From contig JALHOW010000002.1 of the NCBI GenBank assembly GCA_022842785.1, positions 186,001 to 250,000 of the forward strand: a DNA stretch of 64,000 nt, written 5' to 3'. This DNA is from Hyphomicrobiaceae bacterium (GTDB lineage Bacteria > Pseudomonadota > Alphaproteobacteria > Rhizobiales > Hyphomicrobiaceae). The notes beneath the pieces are model-generated. The model did not search any database. It saw nothing but the letters and a program-made list of their open reading frames with translations, and was not told the origin of the DNA. Made by a program: the position numbers and the translations under genes. Below are positions 1-8,303 of this stretch, piece after piece (position 1 is the stretch's first letter; each line of letters opens with the position of its first letter).

Positions 1-77
1 CGGCCCTGCTCGCATCAGACGCCGGCGCCTACATCAACGGCCAGCTTCTGCAGGTGAACGGCGGCGCCGAGACCTGA
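1..77 (+). CDS. C-terminal end of a short-chain dehydrogenase/reductase (partial)
   Basis: The reading frame enters from outside the window and ends at the TGA at 75-77. The last 24 residues include AYINGQLLQVNGG, the usual C-terminal signature of classical SDR (FabG-like) NAD(P)-dependent oxidoreductases, where this stretch lies near the tetramer interface. The catalytic Ser-Tyr-Lys residues and the Rossmann fold lie upstream and cannot be seen, so the substrate is unknown. The gene reads toward gltX, 111 bp away, and is probably a separate transcription unit. Confidence 0.7.
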   Translation, partial: ALLASDAGAYINGQLLQVNGGAET

Positions 78-188
78 GCTCCAGAGGGCCTGTGAAATGG
101 CCGCGAATGGGGGGCGGCTTACCCCCCGGCCGAACCTGTGCTAGACGGGCGCCAAACCTCAACACTCATTCGCGAGGGCGCCCGCCCC

Positions 189-1622
189 ATGACTGCACCT
201 GACCGCAAGGTCGTGACGCGCTTTGCACCATCGCCAACGGGAATGCTGCACATCGGCGGCGCCCGCACGGCCCTGTTCAATTGGCTTTACGCCAAGCATA
301 CCGGCGGCACCTTCCTGCTGCGCATCGAGGACACGGACCGCGAGCGCTCGAAGCCCGAGCACGTGGATGCCATCACGAACGGCCTCAAGTGGCTGGAGCT
401 GAACTGGGACGGCGATCCGCTCTTCCAGTTCGCGCGTGTCGACCGCCATCGCGCGGTCGGCCTCGGCCTGCTCGCCTCGGGCGGCGCCTATAATTGCTAC
501 CTGACGGCCGAAGAGCTGACCGCCATGCGCGAGAAGGCCAAAGCCGAGGGCCGTCCGCAGGTCATCGAAAGCCCATGGCGCGACCGCGATCCCAAGGAAG
601 CGCCGGCCGGCGTCAAGCCCTCGGTGCGGCTGAAAACCCGCCGCGAGGGCGAGACCGTCGTCGATGACAAGGTGCAGGGCCGCGTCGTGATCCCGAACAA
701 GGATCTCGATGACATGATCATCCTGCGCTCGGACGGCACGCCCACGTACAATTTCGCCGTCGTCGTCGATGACCACGACATGGGCATCACGCACGTCATC
801 CGCGGCGTCGATCACCTGACGAATGCCGCGCGCCAGACGCAGGTCTATGTTGCGTGCGGTTGGGATGTTCCGGTGTTCGCGCACGTACCGCTGATCCACG
901 GGCCCGATGGCGCCAAGCTCTCCAAGCGGCACGGCGCCGAGGCGACCGACGCCTACCGCGCCATGGGCTACCTGCCCGAGGCGATGCGCAACTACCTCGT
1001 GCGCCTCGGCTGGAGCCATGGCGACGACGAGATCATCTCCACCGAGCAGCTCATCGAGTGGTTCGATCTGGACACGGTCGGCCGTTCGCCGGCCCGCTTC
1101 GATTTCGCCAAGCTCGCCGACCTCAATGGCCATTACATCCGTAAAGCCAGTGACGATGAGCTGGTCCGGCGCCTCAAGGAACTGCTGGAAGTCGTCGACG
1201 GTGGAGTTGAGAAGCTCTCTAAGTTGGATCGCGATGGAGGCTGGGATCGTCTGCGGATCGCCCTTCCCGGCCTCAAGGAGCGCGCCAAGACGCTGCTGGA
1301 GCTCGTCGACGGGGCAGCCTTCCTGTTTTCGGAGCGCCCCCTGAGCCTGGACGAGAAGGCTGCCAAACTCATGGACGCCGATGCCAAGGCGACCATCGGC
1401 GCCCTCGTACCCCGCCTGGAAGCCGCCCCGGAATGGACTGCCACCGCGCTCGAGGCCGAGGTCCGCTCATACGCCGAGGCAAGCGGCGCCAAGCTCGGGA
1501 AGATCGCGCAACCCTTGCGTGCAGCGCTCACGGGACGGAGCGTTTCGCCGCCCGTTTTCGATGTCATGCACGCTCTGGGCCGGGACGAATCCCTGGCCCG
1601 GCTGAAGGACTTGGTGCGTTGA
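189..1622 (+). CDS. gltX: Glutamyl-tRNA synthetase
   Basis: This class I aminoacyl-tRNA synthetase ligates glutamate to tRNA-Glu in the cytoplasm; in many alphaproteobacteria a GltX also misacylates tRNA-Gln for later amidation. The Rossmann-fold HIGH motif appears as [11 protein letters not shown] at about residues 13-23, and the KMSKS loop as KLSKR at 243-247. The length of 477 aa is normal. I start at ATG 189 (MTAPDRK) because alignment to the family begins there; an in-frame GTG at 138 would add 17 residues with no family character. gltA follows on the same strand after 131 bp. Many relatives have two gltX paralogues and I cannot tell which this is. Confidence 0.95.
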   Translation: MTAPDRKVVTRFAPSPTGMLHIGGARTALFNWLYAKHTGGTFLLRIEDTDRERSKPEHVDAITNGLKWLELNWDGDPLFQFARVDRHRAVGLGLLASGGAYNCYLTAEELTAMREKAKAEGRPQVIESPWRDRDPKEAPAGVKPSVRLKTRREGETVVDDKVQGRVVIPNKDLDDMIILRSDGTPTYNFAVVVDDHDMGITHVIRGVDHLTNAARQTQVYVACGWDVPVFAHVPLIHGPDGAKLSKRHGAEATDAYRAMGYLPEAMRNYLVRLGWSHGDDEIISTEQLIEWFDLDTVGRSPARFDFAKLADLNGHYIRKASDDELVRRLKELLEVVDGGVEKLSKLDRDGGWDRLRIALPGLKERAKTLLELVDGAAFLFSERPLSLDEKAAKLMDADAKATIGALVPRLEAAPEWTATALEAEVRSYAEASGAKLGKIAQPLRAALTGRSVSPPVFDVMHALGRDESLARLKDLVR

Positions 1623-1653
1623 CCCTTTCTCATTCTTTAGGCGCATCGCACCG

Positions 1654-1680
1654 TTGCCGCTTGCAGATATATCGTATACT
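1654..1680 (+). promoter_or_regulatory. Candidate sigma-70 promoter upstream of gltA
   Basis: TTGCCG at 1654-1659 and TATACT at 1675-1680 lie in the AT-richer part of the gltX-gltA gap, about 74 bp before the gltA ATG. The 15-bp spacer is shorter than ideal, so this is only a candidate. It would let gltA be transcribed independently of gltX. Confidence 0.35.
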
Positions 1681-1753
1681 AGCGGCGTGATATGGTGCAT
1701 CGCGGTAATGGCGCCGCAATGCAGTAGAAACTGGTCGATCGAAGGGGCATCGC

Positions 1754-3070
1754 ATGAACGCACACGACGGCTCTAAAGGACCCGATGGCGACCGGACGGC
1801 ATCGCTTCTGATCAAGAACAAGAAGGTCGAGATGCCCGTGCGTTCGGGCTCCATAGGTCCGGACGTGATCGATGTCGGCCGCCTCTACCGCGAATCGGGC
1901 TGCTTCACGTACGACCCCGGCTTCACCTCGACCGCCAACTGCTCCTCGAAGATCACCTACATCGACGGCGAGGAAGGCATTCTCCTCTACCGCGGCTATC
2001 CGATCGAGCAGCTCGCCAAGACATCGAACTTCGTCGAAGTCTGCTACCTCCTCCTGCACGGCGAGCTTCCGACCGCCACGGAGTTGAAGGAATTCGACAA
2101 CCACATCACGCGCCACACGATGGTGCACGAGCAGATGACGCGCTTCTACACGGGCTTCCGCCGTGACGCGCATCCGATGGCTATAATGTGCGGCGTGGTC
2201 GGCGCGCTCTCGGCCTTCTATCACGACAGCACGGACATTCACGATCCCAAGCACCGCATCATCGCGAGCCACCGCATGATCGCGAAAATGCCGACGATCG
2301 CGTCGATGGCCTTCAAGTACTCGATCGGCCAGCCGTTCATTTATCCGCGCAACGAGCTCGATTTCGCGTCGAACTTCCTGCAGATGTGCTTCGCAGTTCC
2401 GTGCGAGCCCTATGAGGTCGATCCGGTCGTCGCGAAGGCGCTCGATCGCATCATGATCCTGCACGCCGATCACGAGCAGAATGCTTCGACGTCGACGGTT
2501 CGTCTTGCTGGATCGTCGGGCGCCAATCCCTTCGCCTGCATCGCGGCCGGCATTGCCTGCTTGTGGGGACCGGCGCACGGCGGCGCGAACGAAGCCGCGC
2601 TCAAGATGCTCGAGGAGATCGGGCACGTCAGGAACATCCCCGAGTTCATCAAGCGCGTGAAGGACAAGAACGAAGGCGTTCGCCTCATGGGCTTCGGCCA
2701 TCGCGTGTACAAGAACTACGACCCGCGCGCGAAAGTGATGCAGGAGACCTGCCACGAAGTGCTCGCCAAGCTCGGCATCAAGGACGATCTCCTCGACGTG
2801 GCCATGGAGCTCGAGCGCATCGCGCTGCACGACGACTACTTCATCGAGAAGAAGCTGTATCCGAACGTCGACTTCTACTCAGGCATCGTGCTTCGCGCGA
2901 TCGGCTTCCCGGTTTCGATGTTCACGCCGCTCTTTGCCGTCTCGCGCACCGTCGGCTGGATCGCGCAGTGGAAAGAAATGATCGAGGACCCGGAGCAGAA
3001 GATCGGCCGCCCGCGCCAGCTTTACGTTGGCCCGACGCAGCGCGACTACGTTCCCGTCGACAAGCGCTGA
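1754..3070 (+). CDS. gltA: Citrate synthase (type II, hexameric family)
   Basis: It condenses oxaloacetate and acetyl-CoA to citrate, the entry step of the TCA cycle. The 438-aa length and the N-terminal domain ([28 protein letters not shown]) fit the NADH-sensitive GltA type of Gram-negative bacteria. Active-site histidines sit in [10 protein letters not shown] (from residue 237) and [14 protein letters not shown] (His about 316), followed by the DFYSG catalytic-Asp segment. It ends in a strong terminator facing lpxB. The gltA-lpxB neighbourhood recurs in Hyphomicrobiales. Confidence 0.97.
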   Translation: MNAHDGSKGPDGDRTASLLIKNKKVEMPVRSGSIGPDVIDVGRLYRESGCFTYDPGFTSTANCSSKITYIDGEEGILLYRGYPIEQLAKTSNFVEVCYLLLHGELPTATELKEFDNHITRHTMVHEQMTRFYTGFRRDAHPMAIMCGVVGALSAFYHDSTDIHDPKHRIIASHRMIAKMPTIASMAFKYSIGQPFIYPRNELDFASNFLQMCFAVPCEPYEVDPVVAKALDRIMILHADHEQNASTSTVRLAGSSGANPFACIAAGIACLWGPAHGGANEAALKMLEEIGHVRNIPEFIKRVKDKNEGVRLMGFGHRVYKNYDPRAKVMQETCHEVLAKLGIKDDLLDVAMELERIALHDDYFIEKKLYPNVDFYSGIVLRAIGFPVSMFTPLFAVSRTVGWIAQWKEMIEDPEQKIGRPRQLYVGPTQRDYVPVDKR

Positions 3071-3099
3071 GCGTCACGGATCACTGTCAGGAATTCAGA

Positions 3100-3127
3100 G
3101 CCATCGACCGCAAGGTCGATGGCTTTC
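3100..3127 (+). terminator. Rho-independent terminator of gltA
   Basis: A perfect 10-bp stem (3100-3109 with 3114-3123) closes a GCAA tetraloop and is followed by TTTCTG. It lies in the 69-bp gap between the convergent gltA and lpxB. The T tract follows only on the + strand, so it most likely ends gltA transcripts. Confidence 0.8.
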
Positions 3128-3139
3128 TGATTCTGCGCA

Positions 3140-4312
3140 TCAGTTCTTGACGTGAGACAGCACGCGCATCGCCGCCGCAATAGCGGGCGGCGTGCCGGTC
3201 GACATGGCCGGAGCAATACGCGCGAGAGCTGCAAGTTGCGCCGCTCGTTCGGGCGTGTCCGTGAGCAACGCTGCCAAGGTCGGCGCGAGCTGCTCCGGGA
3301 CACACGCCTCCTGCATGAGCTCAGGAAACGCGCGCTCGCCGAGCACGAGATTGGCGAGTGCGAAGTGTGGCGGCTTGACGAGCCGGCGGAAGAGCAGTGC
3401 GAGGCGATCGACGCGGTAGGCAACGACCATCGGACAACCGGCAAGCGCAAGTTCGAGCGTCACGGTGCCCGACGCCGCGAGCGCCGCGTGTGCAAGCTTG
3501 AAGGCGCGGAACTTATCCGCCTCATCCTCAATCACGTGCGTTGGGAAAGGCCACTGCTTCACCCGCTCGGTCACGAGATCGCGCACGTTCTCGACGGTCG
3601 GAACAATCACATCGAGGCGGTGACCGGTCGCGCGCAAGGCGTTCAGCGTCGCCGTGAACGGCCCCCAGAGGCGCGTAATCTCACTGCGGCGGCTGCCGGG
3701 CAGCACCAGCAGAACCGGTCTCGCATCGCTGAGGCCAAGCCGCTCCTCGAGACCCTGCGGATCGAGCGCGTCGATCCAGTGGCGGCGCTCGATCAACGGA
3801 TGACCGACATAGGTGCAAGGCGGCCCCCCGAGGCGCGCGTGCACATCCGGCTCGAAGGGCAACAGCGCCAGGACTTCATCCACATACGCGCGCATCTTCG
3901 GCGCACGCCAGGAGCGCCATGCCCAAACACTCGGCGAGACGTAATCGACGATCGGCAGATCGGGCCGCGCCTTACGGATGCGGCGGGCAACGCGGTGGGT
4001 GAATTCCGGTGCGTCGATGATCACGACAACGTCGGGTGCGGCCTCGATGGCGGCACTCGCCGTTTCTCGAATACGGCGTAGTAGCTGCGGCAGGTGCTCG
4101 ATGATCGCCGCCGGTCCCATGATGGCGATGTCGCTCATGGGGAAAAGCGAGTTGAGACCGCCAGCCTCCATTTTGGGCCCGCCGACACCACTGAAGGAGA
4201 TGCCCGGTCTGAGCGCCGTCAGCGCCATCATGAGGCGCGCGCCGAGCGCATCACCCGAGTGCTCGCCAGCAACGAGAAAAATACGGAGCGGGCGAGCGGG
4301 CACCTGGTTCAT
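3140..4312 (-). CDS. lpxB: Lipid-A-disaccharide synthase
   Basis: LpxB is a peripheral inner-membrane GT19-family glycosyltransferase. It joins UDP-2,3-diacylglucosamine to lipid X to form the lipid A disaccharide 1-phosphate. The N-terminus FLVAGEHSGD matches the family signature (VAGEASGD), and the middle shows DYVSPSVWAWR and LPGSRRSE, typical of LpxB. Its 390 aa is normal. The start overlaps the end of lpxI by 4 bp, indicating translational coupling. It is the last gene of the - strand lipid A run. Confidence 0.95.
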   Translation of the reverse strand: MNQVPARPLRIFLVAGEHSGDALGARLMMALTALRPGISFSGVGGPKMEAGGLNSLFPMSDIAIMGPAAIIEHLPQLLRRIRETASAAIEAAPDVVVIIDAPEFTHRVARRIRKARPDLPIVDYVSPSVWAWRSWRAPKMRAYVDEVLALLPFEPDVHARLGGPPCTYVGHPLIERRHWIDALDPQGLEERLGLSDARPVLLVLPGSRRSEITRLWGPFTATLNALRATGHRLDVIVPTVENVRDLVTERVKQWPFPTHVIEDEADKFRAFKLAHAALAASGTVTLELALAGCPMVVAYRVDRLALLFRRLVKPPHFALANLVLGERAFPELMQEACVPEQLAPTLAALLTDTPERAAQLAALARIAPAMSTGTPPAIAAAMRVLSHVKN

Positions 4313-5658
4313 GCGACGCCTCCACCGCTCGTTTCGTCAGGTCCGATCACGAACAACCGGTGGCGATCAGCGGCGCGCACGAGAAGCTGGGCGAGCGGCG
4401 CCTTGACGTCCACAGGCCCTGCAATCGCGATCCCCGCGAGAGCCGCACGCGTAACGAGGGCCAGCACGGCATCGATGCTCTCGGCGTTCGTGCCGATGTC
4501 CTCCACGGCAGCGACGACCAACACGCCCATGCGCCGCTTGAATGTCCTGAGCCCCCAATGACTCGGACGCCGCCCGCCCAACATGCGTTGAATGCCGAGC
4601 GCGCCATCGACGCGCTGCACATGTTCACCAAGCACGACCACGGCACGACCGGCACCATGCGCCGCAAGTACGGCGAGCGCCTGCGCACCGAGCATGGCGT
4701 CGCGGCGCTCGGATGTTCCCGCGCGCCTGCTGCCGATCTGGCGGAAAGCAGCCGGCGCGGGCAATGCCGCGGCCGGAAGAGCGCCGTCCCCATGCCTGCC
4801 GTCGATGCCAACGATGAAGAGGCCCAGCTCATCGGCCAGCGCTATGGTGCGAGCGCGCTCGATGACCAACGCTCGCCCAGCCGCGATGACAATGCCTGAG
4901 AGGCCGCACGCATGTGCCCGCTCGACGGTGCGCGGCCCGATCGCCGGCAGATCGACGCGCAATTCCTGGCCCGGCTTCGGCATTTTCACGAGCACGGCGC
5001 CTGAACTTGGTTGCAGGTCCGCGCAACCAAGTTCCTTCCGAGCGGCTTCAACCTGCGCCAACATCTCATCCGTCCCGCGCACACCCTCGACGGCGAGGAT
5101 GCGATCCTCGGACGCGACTGCGCCCTGCCCGACATCGAAGGTGCCGAGCGCTTTCAGAAGCGCCGCTGCACGCGTCATGGCCCGGACATGCGCAGGACTA
5201 GGCTCGATGCGGCCCAGTGGCCCGTCCGGCGCCAGCAGATGTGGCGCGATCGTGTCGACGCCGACCACTTCGAAACCTTCGCGCTCGAAGAAGCGCACGA
5301 CCCGGCGCAGAACACTGTCATCCCCACCGCGCGTCAAACTCAGCGCGGTTCTGATGGCGCGAAAGAAACCATGGTCGATGCGGATCTTGAAGAGATTCGG
5401 GCGGCGCAGGGCACCGGCAATGACGAGTTCACGACAGCCCGCCTGTCTCAGGCTCGAGAGCATGCCGCCCACCTGCCCGATGTTGACGATCTTGTGCGAG
5501 TAGGCCGCGATCTCGGGCTCCGCAAAACCCTCGATGCCGACAATATGCACGGTGCGCCCCGCAGTGCGCGCAGCCTCTGCAATTTCAACGGGGAGGCTGC
5601 CGGCACATGCGAGAATACCCAAGGGACCCTGATGCATGCCGGTCCCCGTGTACTTCAC
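4309..5658 (-). CDS. lpxI: UDP-2,3-diacylglucosamine diphosphatase LpxI with an extra C-terminal domain
   Basis: LpxI hydrolyses UDP-2,3-diacylglucosamine to lipid X and UMP, the step done by LpxH in E. coli. Residues 9-287 look like a complete LpxI (GPLGILACAGSLP at the start; VDLPAIGPRTVERA near 235; GLFIVGID at the end). D236 is the likely counterpart of the catalytic Asp. The protein runs on to 449 aa, against about 280 usual for the family. Residues about 323-441 resemble a second, diverged copy of the LpxI C-terminal domain (VQRVDGALGIQRML against ILAVEGVRGTDEML; RLFVIGPD against GLFIVGID). The start is GTG 5658, overlapping the lpxA stop by 4 bp; ATG 5637 is an alternative. Confidence 0.9.
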   Translation of the reverse strand: MKYTGTGMHQGPLGILACAGSLPVEIAEAARTAGRTVHIVGIEGFAEPEIAAYSHKIVNIGQVGGMLSSLRQAGCRELVIAGALRRPNLFKIRIDHGFFRAIRTALSLTRGGDDSVLRRVVRFFEREGFEVVGVDTIAPHLLAPDGPLGRIEPSPAHVRAMTRAAALLKALGTFDVGQGAVASEDRILAVEGVRGTDEMLAQVEAARKELGCADLQPSSGAVLVKMPKPGQELRVDLPAIGPRTVERAHACGLSGIVIAAGRALVIERARTIALADELGLFIVGIDGRHGDGALPAAALPAPAAFRQIGSRRAGTSERRDAMLGAQALAVLAAHGAGRAVVVLGEHVQRVDGALGIQRMLGGRRPSHWGLRTFKRRMGVLVVAAVEDIGTNAESIDAVLALVTRAALAGIAIAGPVDVKAPLAQLLVRAADRHRLFVIGPDETSGGGVA

Positions 5659-6515
5659 TGCTCCGAAGCGTCACGGGGCGTGCAGAGCGACTTTTTCCTG
5701 ACCGCGCGGATATAGGCCACGATCTCCTGGACGATCGGATTGTCCTCGAATGAGGCCGCCACGTCGTCGACGCGCTCCTTGAGCGTGCCTTCGTCGGCGA
5801 ACAGCAGACGATAGGCGCGCCTCAGCGCGTGGATCTGCTCGCGCGAGAAACCGCGCCGCTGCAGGCCGACGATGTTGAGACCGCTCAGTCGCGCGCGATT
5901 ACCGACCGCCATGCCATACGGGATGAGATCGTTCTCGAGACCTGACATGCCGCCGACAAAGGCGTGCGCGCCGACGTGCGTGTACTGGATCACCGCCGCG
6001 CCACCACCGATGATGACATAGTCGTCGACCCGGCAATGCCCAGCGAGCATCACGTTGTTGGAGAAGATGACGCTATTGCCGACGTGGCTGTCGTGTCCGA
6101 CGTGCGAATTGGCGAGAAAAGCGCACTTGTTGCCGACGGTCGTCGCCATGCCGCCGCCGCTGGTGCCGGGGTTCATGGTCACGCCTTCGCGGATCAGGCA
6201 GTCGGTGCCGATCGTCAGCGTCGAAGGCTCGCCGGCGTACTTGAGATCCTGCGGCTGATGACCGAGCGAGGCGAATGGAAATATCCGCGTGCGCGCGCCG
6301 ATAGTCGTGCGGCCTGCTACCGCCACGTGGCTCAGCAGCTCGCAGTTCTCACCAAGGCTCACATGGCCACCGATCGAGCATTGCGGCCCGATGCGGACGC
6401 CCGCGCCTAAGCGCGCGCCGGCTTCGATGATCGTGAACGGGCCGATCTGGACGCCCGGCGCCAGCTCAGCTTCATTCGAGACGATGGCAGTTGAGTGAAT
6501 TCCCGCGTCAGGCAT
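5655..6515 (-). CDS. lpxA: UDP-N-acetylglucosamine acyltransferase
   Basis: LpxA is a soluble trimer that transfers a 3-hydroxyacyl chain from ACP to UDP-GlcNAc, the first step of lipid A synthesis. It shows left-handed beta-helix hexapeptide repeats (for example [22 protein letters not shown]), the catalytic-His region ([14 protein letters not shown]), and the C-terminal helical region from about [20 protein letters not shown]. The start is ATG 6515 (MPDAG); a TTG 15 bp upstream is less likely. It overlaps fabZ by 8 bp and lpxI by 4 bp, so the genes are probably co-translated. Confidence 0.95.
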   Translation of the reverse strand: MPDAGIHSTAIVSNEAELAPGVQIGPFTIIEAGARLGAGVRIGPQCSIGGHVSLGENCELLSHVAVAGRTTIGARTRIFPFASLGHQPQDLKYAGEPSTLTIGTDCLIREGVTMNPGTSGGGMATTVGNKCAFLANSHVGHDSHVGNSVIFSNNVMLAGHCRVDDYVIIGGGAAVIQYTHVGAHAFVGGMSGLENDLIPYGMAVGNRARLSGLNIVGLQRRGFSREQIHALRRAYRLLFADEGTLKERVDDVAASFEDNPIVQEIVAYIRAVRKKSLCTPRDASEQ

Positions 6516-7014
6516 TCTTTTGAGCCGCAAAGGCGCGCGCTTCCGCCGAGTCTGCGATCATTGCGCTGACCTCCGCCTCCGCTACGACTTGACCATTGAC
6601 CCGCGCCTCGCCGTAGAACCGCCACACGCGGCCCCGGCCGCGGAGCTTGCGGACATGATATTCGAGTTGGTCGCCCGGCACCACCGGCCGACGGAACTTC
6701 GCTTTGTCGATCCCCATGAAATAGACGACCTGCGGATTGTAATCCTCGCCGAGGCTTGCGACGCAGAGCGCACCGGCCGTCTGCGCAAGTCCCTCGATGA
6801 TGAGGACGCCCGGCATGACAGGGAACTGCGGGAAGTGTCCCTGGAAGAACGGCTCGTTGATCGTGACGTTCTTGATGCCGACGCAGCTCTCGTCGCCGTC
6901 CATGTCCTGAAGCCGGTCCAGCATCAGGAACGGATAGCGATGCGGCAGCAGCTTCATCACGCGGGCAATGTCGGCGGAGCCTAGCTTCTTCCCGTTATTG
7001 ATCGTCTCTTGCAT
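6508..7014 (-). CDS. fabZ: 3-hydroxyacyl-ACP dehydratase FabZ
   Basis: This hotdog-fold dehydratase converts 3-hydroxyacyl-ACP to trans-2-enoyl-ACP in fatty acid elongation. It competes with LpxA and LpxD for the same acyl-ACPs, which explains its place in the lpx operon. The signature [12 protein letters not shown] is at about 23-34, and the catalytic His sits in [14 protein letters not shown], followed by the Glu in [11 protein letters not shown] use ATG 7014 ([10 protein letters not shown]); GTG 7020 would add two residues. lpxD ends 43 bp upstream. Confidence 0.95.
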   Translation of the reverse strand: MQETINNGKKLGSADIARVMKLLPHRYPFLMLDRLQDMDGDESCVGIKNVTINEPFFQGHFPQFPVMPGVLIIEGLAQTAGALCVASLGEDYNPQVVYFMGIDKAKFRRPVVPGDQLEYHVRKLRGRGRVWRFYGEARVNGQVVAEAEVSAMIADSAEARAFAAQKNA

Positions 7015-7063
7015 GGCCACTCACCACATTCTCAAAATTGCCTCGGCTGCGCGCGGCGCTCGA

Positions 7064-8134
7064 TCAGGCCTCGTCGCCGCCATTCGCTTCCGTATCCGCC
7101 GCCCGCCCCTTGGCGAGCCGGCGCAACGCCATCCTCTCGCGCGTCCACTCGCGGATCGGTATGGCGGGCGTTCCGACCATTCGCGACCGTGGCGGGACAT
7201 TGTCGACGACGTGCGAGCAACCCGCGATCTGTGTGCCAGCACCGACCTTCAGATGGCCGGCAACGCCAGACTGCCCACCCATGACCACGAAGTCCTCGAG
7301 CGTGCAGGACCCCGCGAGGCCGGTCTGGGCGACGATCACGCACCGCCGTCCGATGACGACGTTGTGCCCGATCTGAACCAGATTATCAATTTTCGTGCCT
7401 TCTCCGATGACGGTATCCTTAAGAGCGCCCCTGTCGACGCAGGAATTGGCGCCGATTTCAACGTCATCCTGGATGATCACGCGGCCGATCTGGGGAACCT
7501 TCAAATGCCCCCCCGGCCCCATCGCGAAACCGAACCCGTCCTGACCGACCCGCACGCCGGCGTGGAGGATGACCCGGTCGCCGACCAGCGCGTGGGTCAG
7601 CGTCACCCCGGGCCCGATAAAGCAATCCCGCCCAACGGTTACGCGATAGCCGACCAGTGCGCCCGCGGCCACCGTCGTCCCCTTGCCGATCCAGGCCTCG
7701 GGACCAACCACGGCGCCGGGCTCGATCGTCGCGCCGGGCTCGATACGCGCGGTCGGATGGACCGACGTCGCACCGGGCTCACGCGCGTCGAAGCCGGCCG
7801 TCTTGGGCTTCATGGAGGTCGGGTAGAAGGCCTGCAGGGCCAGGGCGAACCCGCGATAGGGCGCCGCCATGAGCAGCGCGACCACTCCGGGGGGCAGGCG
7901 ATCGGCAAAGGCCGGCGCCACAATGCAGGCCGCGGCGCGGGTCGCGGCAAGCTGATCGAGGTACTTGCGGTTGTCGACGAACGTGAGATGGGCAGGGCCG
8001 GCCTCGCCGAGCGGTTTCAGGTCACTGAGAGCCTGTCCGCCATCATCGCCGGGACGCAACGTCGCGCCGATACGCTCCGCGAGCTCCGCCGTGGTGAAAG
8101 GTCCCGCTCGCTCGAAAAAACCTGGATGCTCCAT
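7064..8134 (-). CDS. lpxD: UDP-3-O-(3-hydroxyacyl)glucosamine N-acyltransferase
   Basis: LpxD adds the second hydroxyacyl chain to UDP-3-O-acylglucosamine in lipid A synthesis. An N-terminal uridine-binding domain (LSDLKPLGEAGPAHLTFVDNRKY) is followed by many hexapeptide repeats and the catalytic segment VQIGHNVVIG. The start is ATG 8134 (MEHPGFF), preceded by AGGAGG at 8147-8152; the GTG inside that Shine-Dalgarno is not a credible start. The length of 356 aa is normal. A four-copy 14-bp tandem repeat lies directly upstream. Confidence 0.95.
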   Translation of the reverse strand: MEHPGFFERAGPFTTAELAERIGATLRPGDDGGQALSDLKPLGEAGPAHLTFVDNRKYLDQLAATRAAACIVAPAFADRLPPGVVALLMAAPYRGFALALQAFYPTSMKPKTAGFDAREPGATSVHPTARIEPGATIEPGAVVGPEAWIGKGTTVAAGALVGYRVTVGRDCFIGPGVTLTHALVGDRVILHAGVRVGQDGFGFAMGPGGHLKVPQIGRVIIQDDVEIGANSCVDRGALKDTVIGEGTKIDNLVQIGHNVVIGRRCVIVAQTGLAGSCTLEDFVVMGGQSGVAGHLKVGAGTQIAGCSHVVDNVPPRSRMVGTPAIPIREWTRERMALRRLAKGRAADTEANGGDEA

Positions 8135-8149
8135 CCTGCGGGGCACCTC

Positions 8150-8204
8150 CTGGGTGACTTGGCCTGGGTGACTGGCCTGGCTGACTTAGCCTGGGTGACT
8201 TGGG
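8150..8204. repeat. Four tandem copies of a 14-bp repeat in the bamA-lpxD gap
   Basis: Four head-to-tail copies of CTGGGTGACTTGGC-like units occupy 8150-8163, 8164-8176 (one base shorter), 8177-8190 and 8191-8204, with one to two differences each. They lie between the bamA stop and the lpxD Shine-Dalgarno, so on the - strand they are in the lpxD leader. Copy number in such arrays can change by replication slippage. Confidence 0.8.
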
Positions 8205-8303
8205 TTACGTGCCGCAGCGGCCCGATCGCTGGCCCCATATAGCAAACGCGCGCCACGAAGGCACGCGTTGCTGAAGGTTCGAGTTATGCGCGGGGCGCTT
8301 GGA

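Noticed and set aside
109-127. GGGGGG/CCCCCC hairpin between the SDR gene and gltX, possibly a terminator
   Set aside because: The 6-bp stem has no following T tract on either strand, so it is not a convincing rho-independent terminator.
138-188. N-terminal extension of gltX from a GTG at 138
   Set aside because: The 17 extra residues are not family-like and the ATG at 189 gives the normal start.
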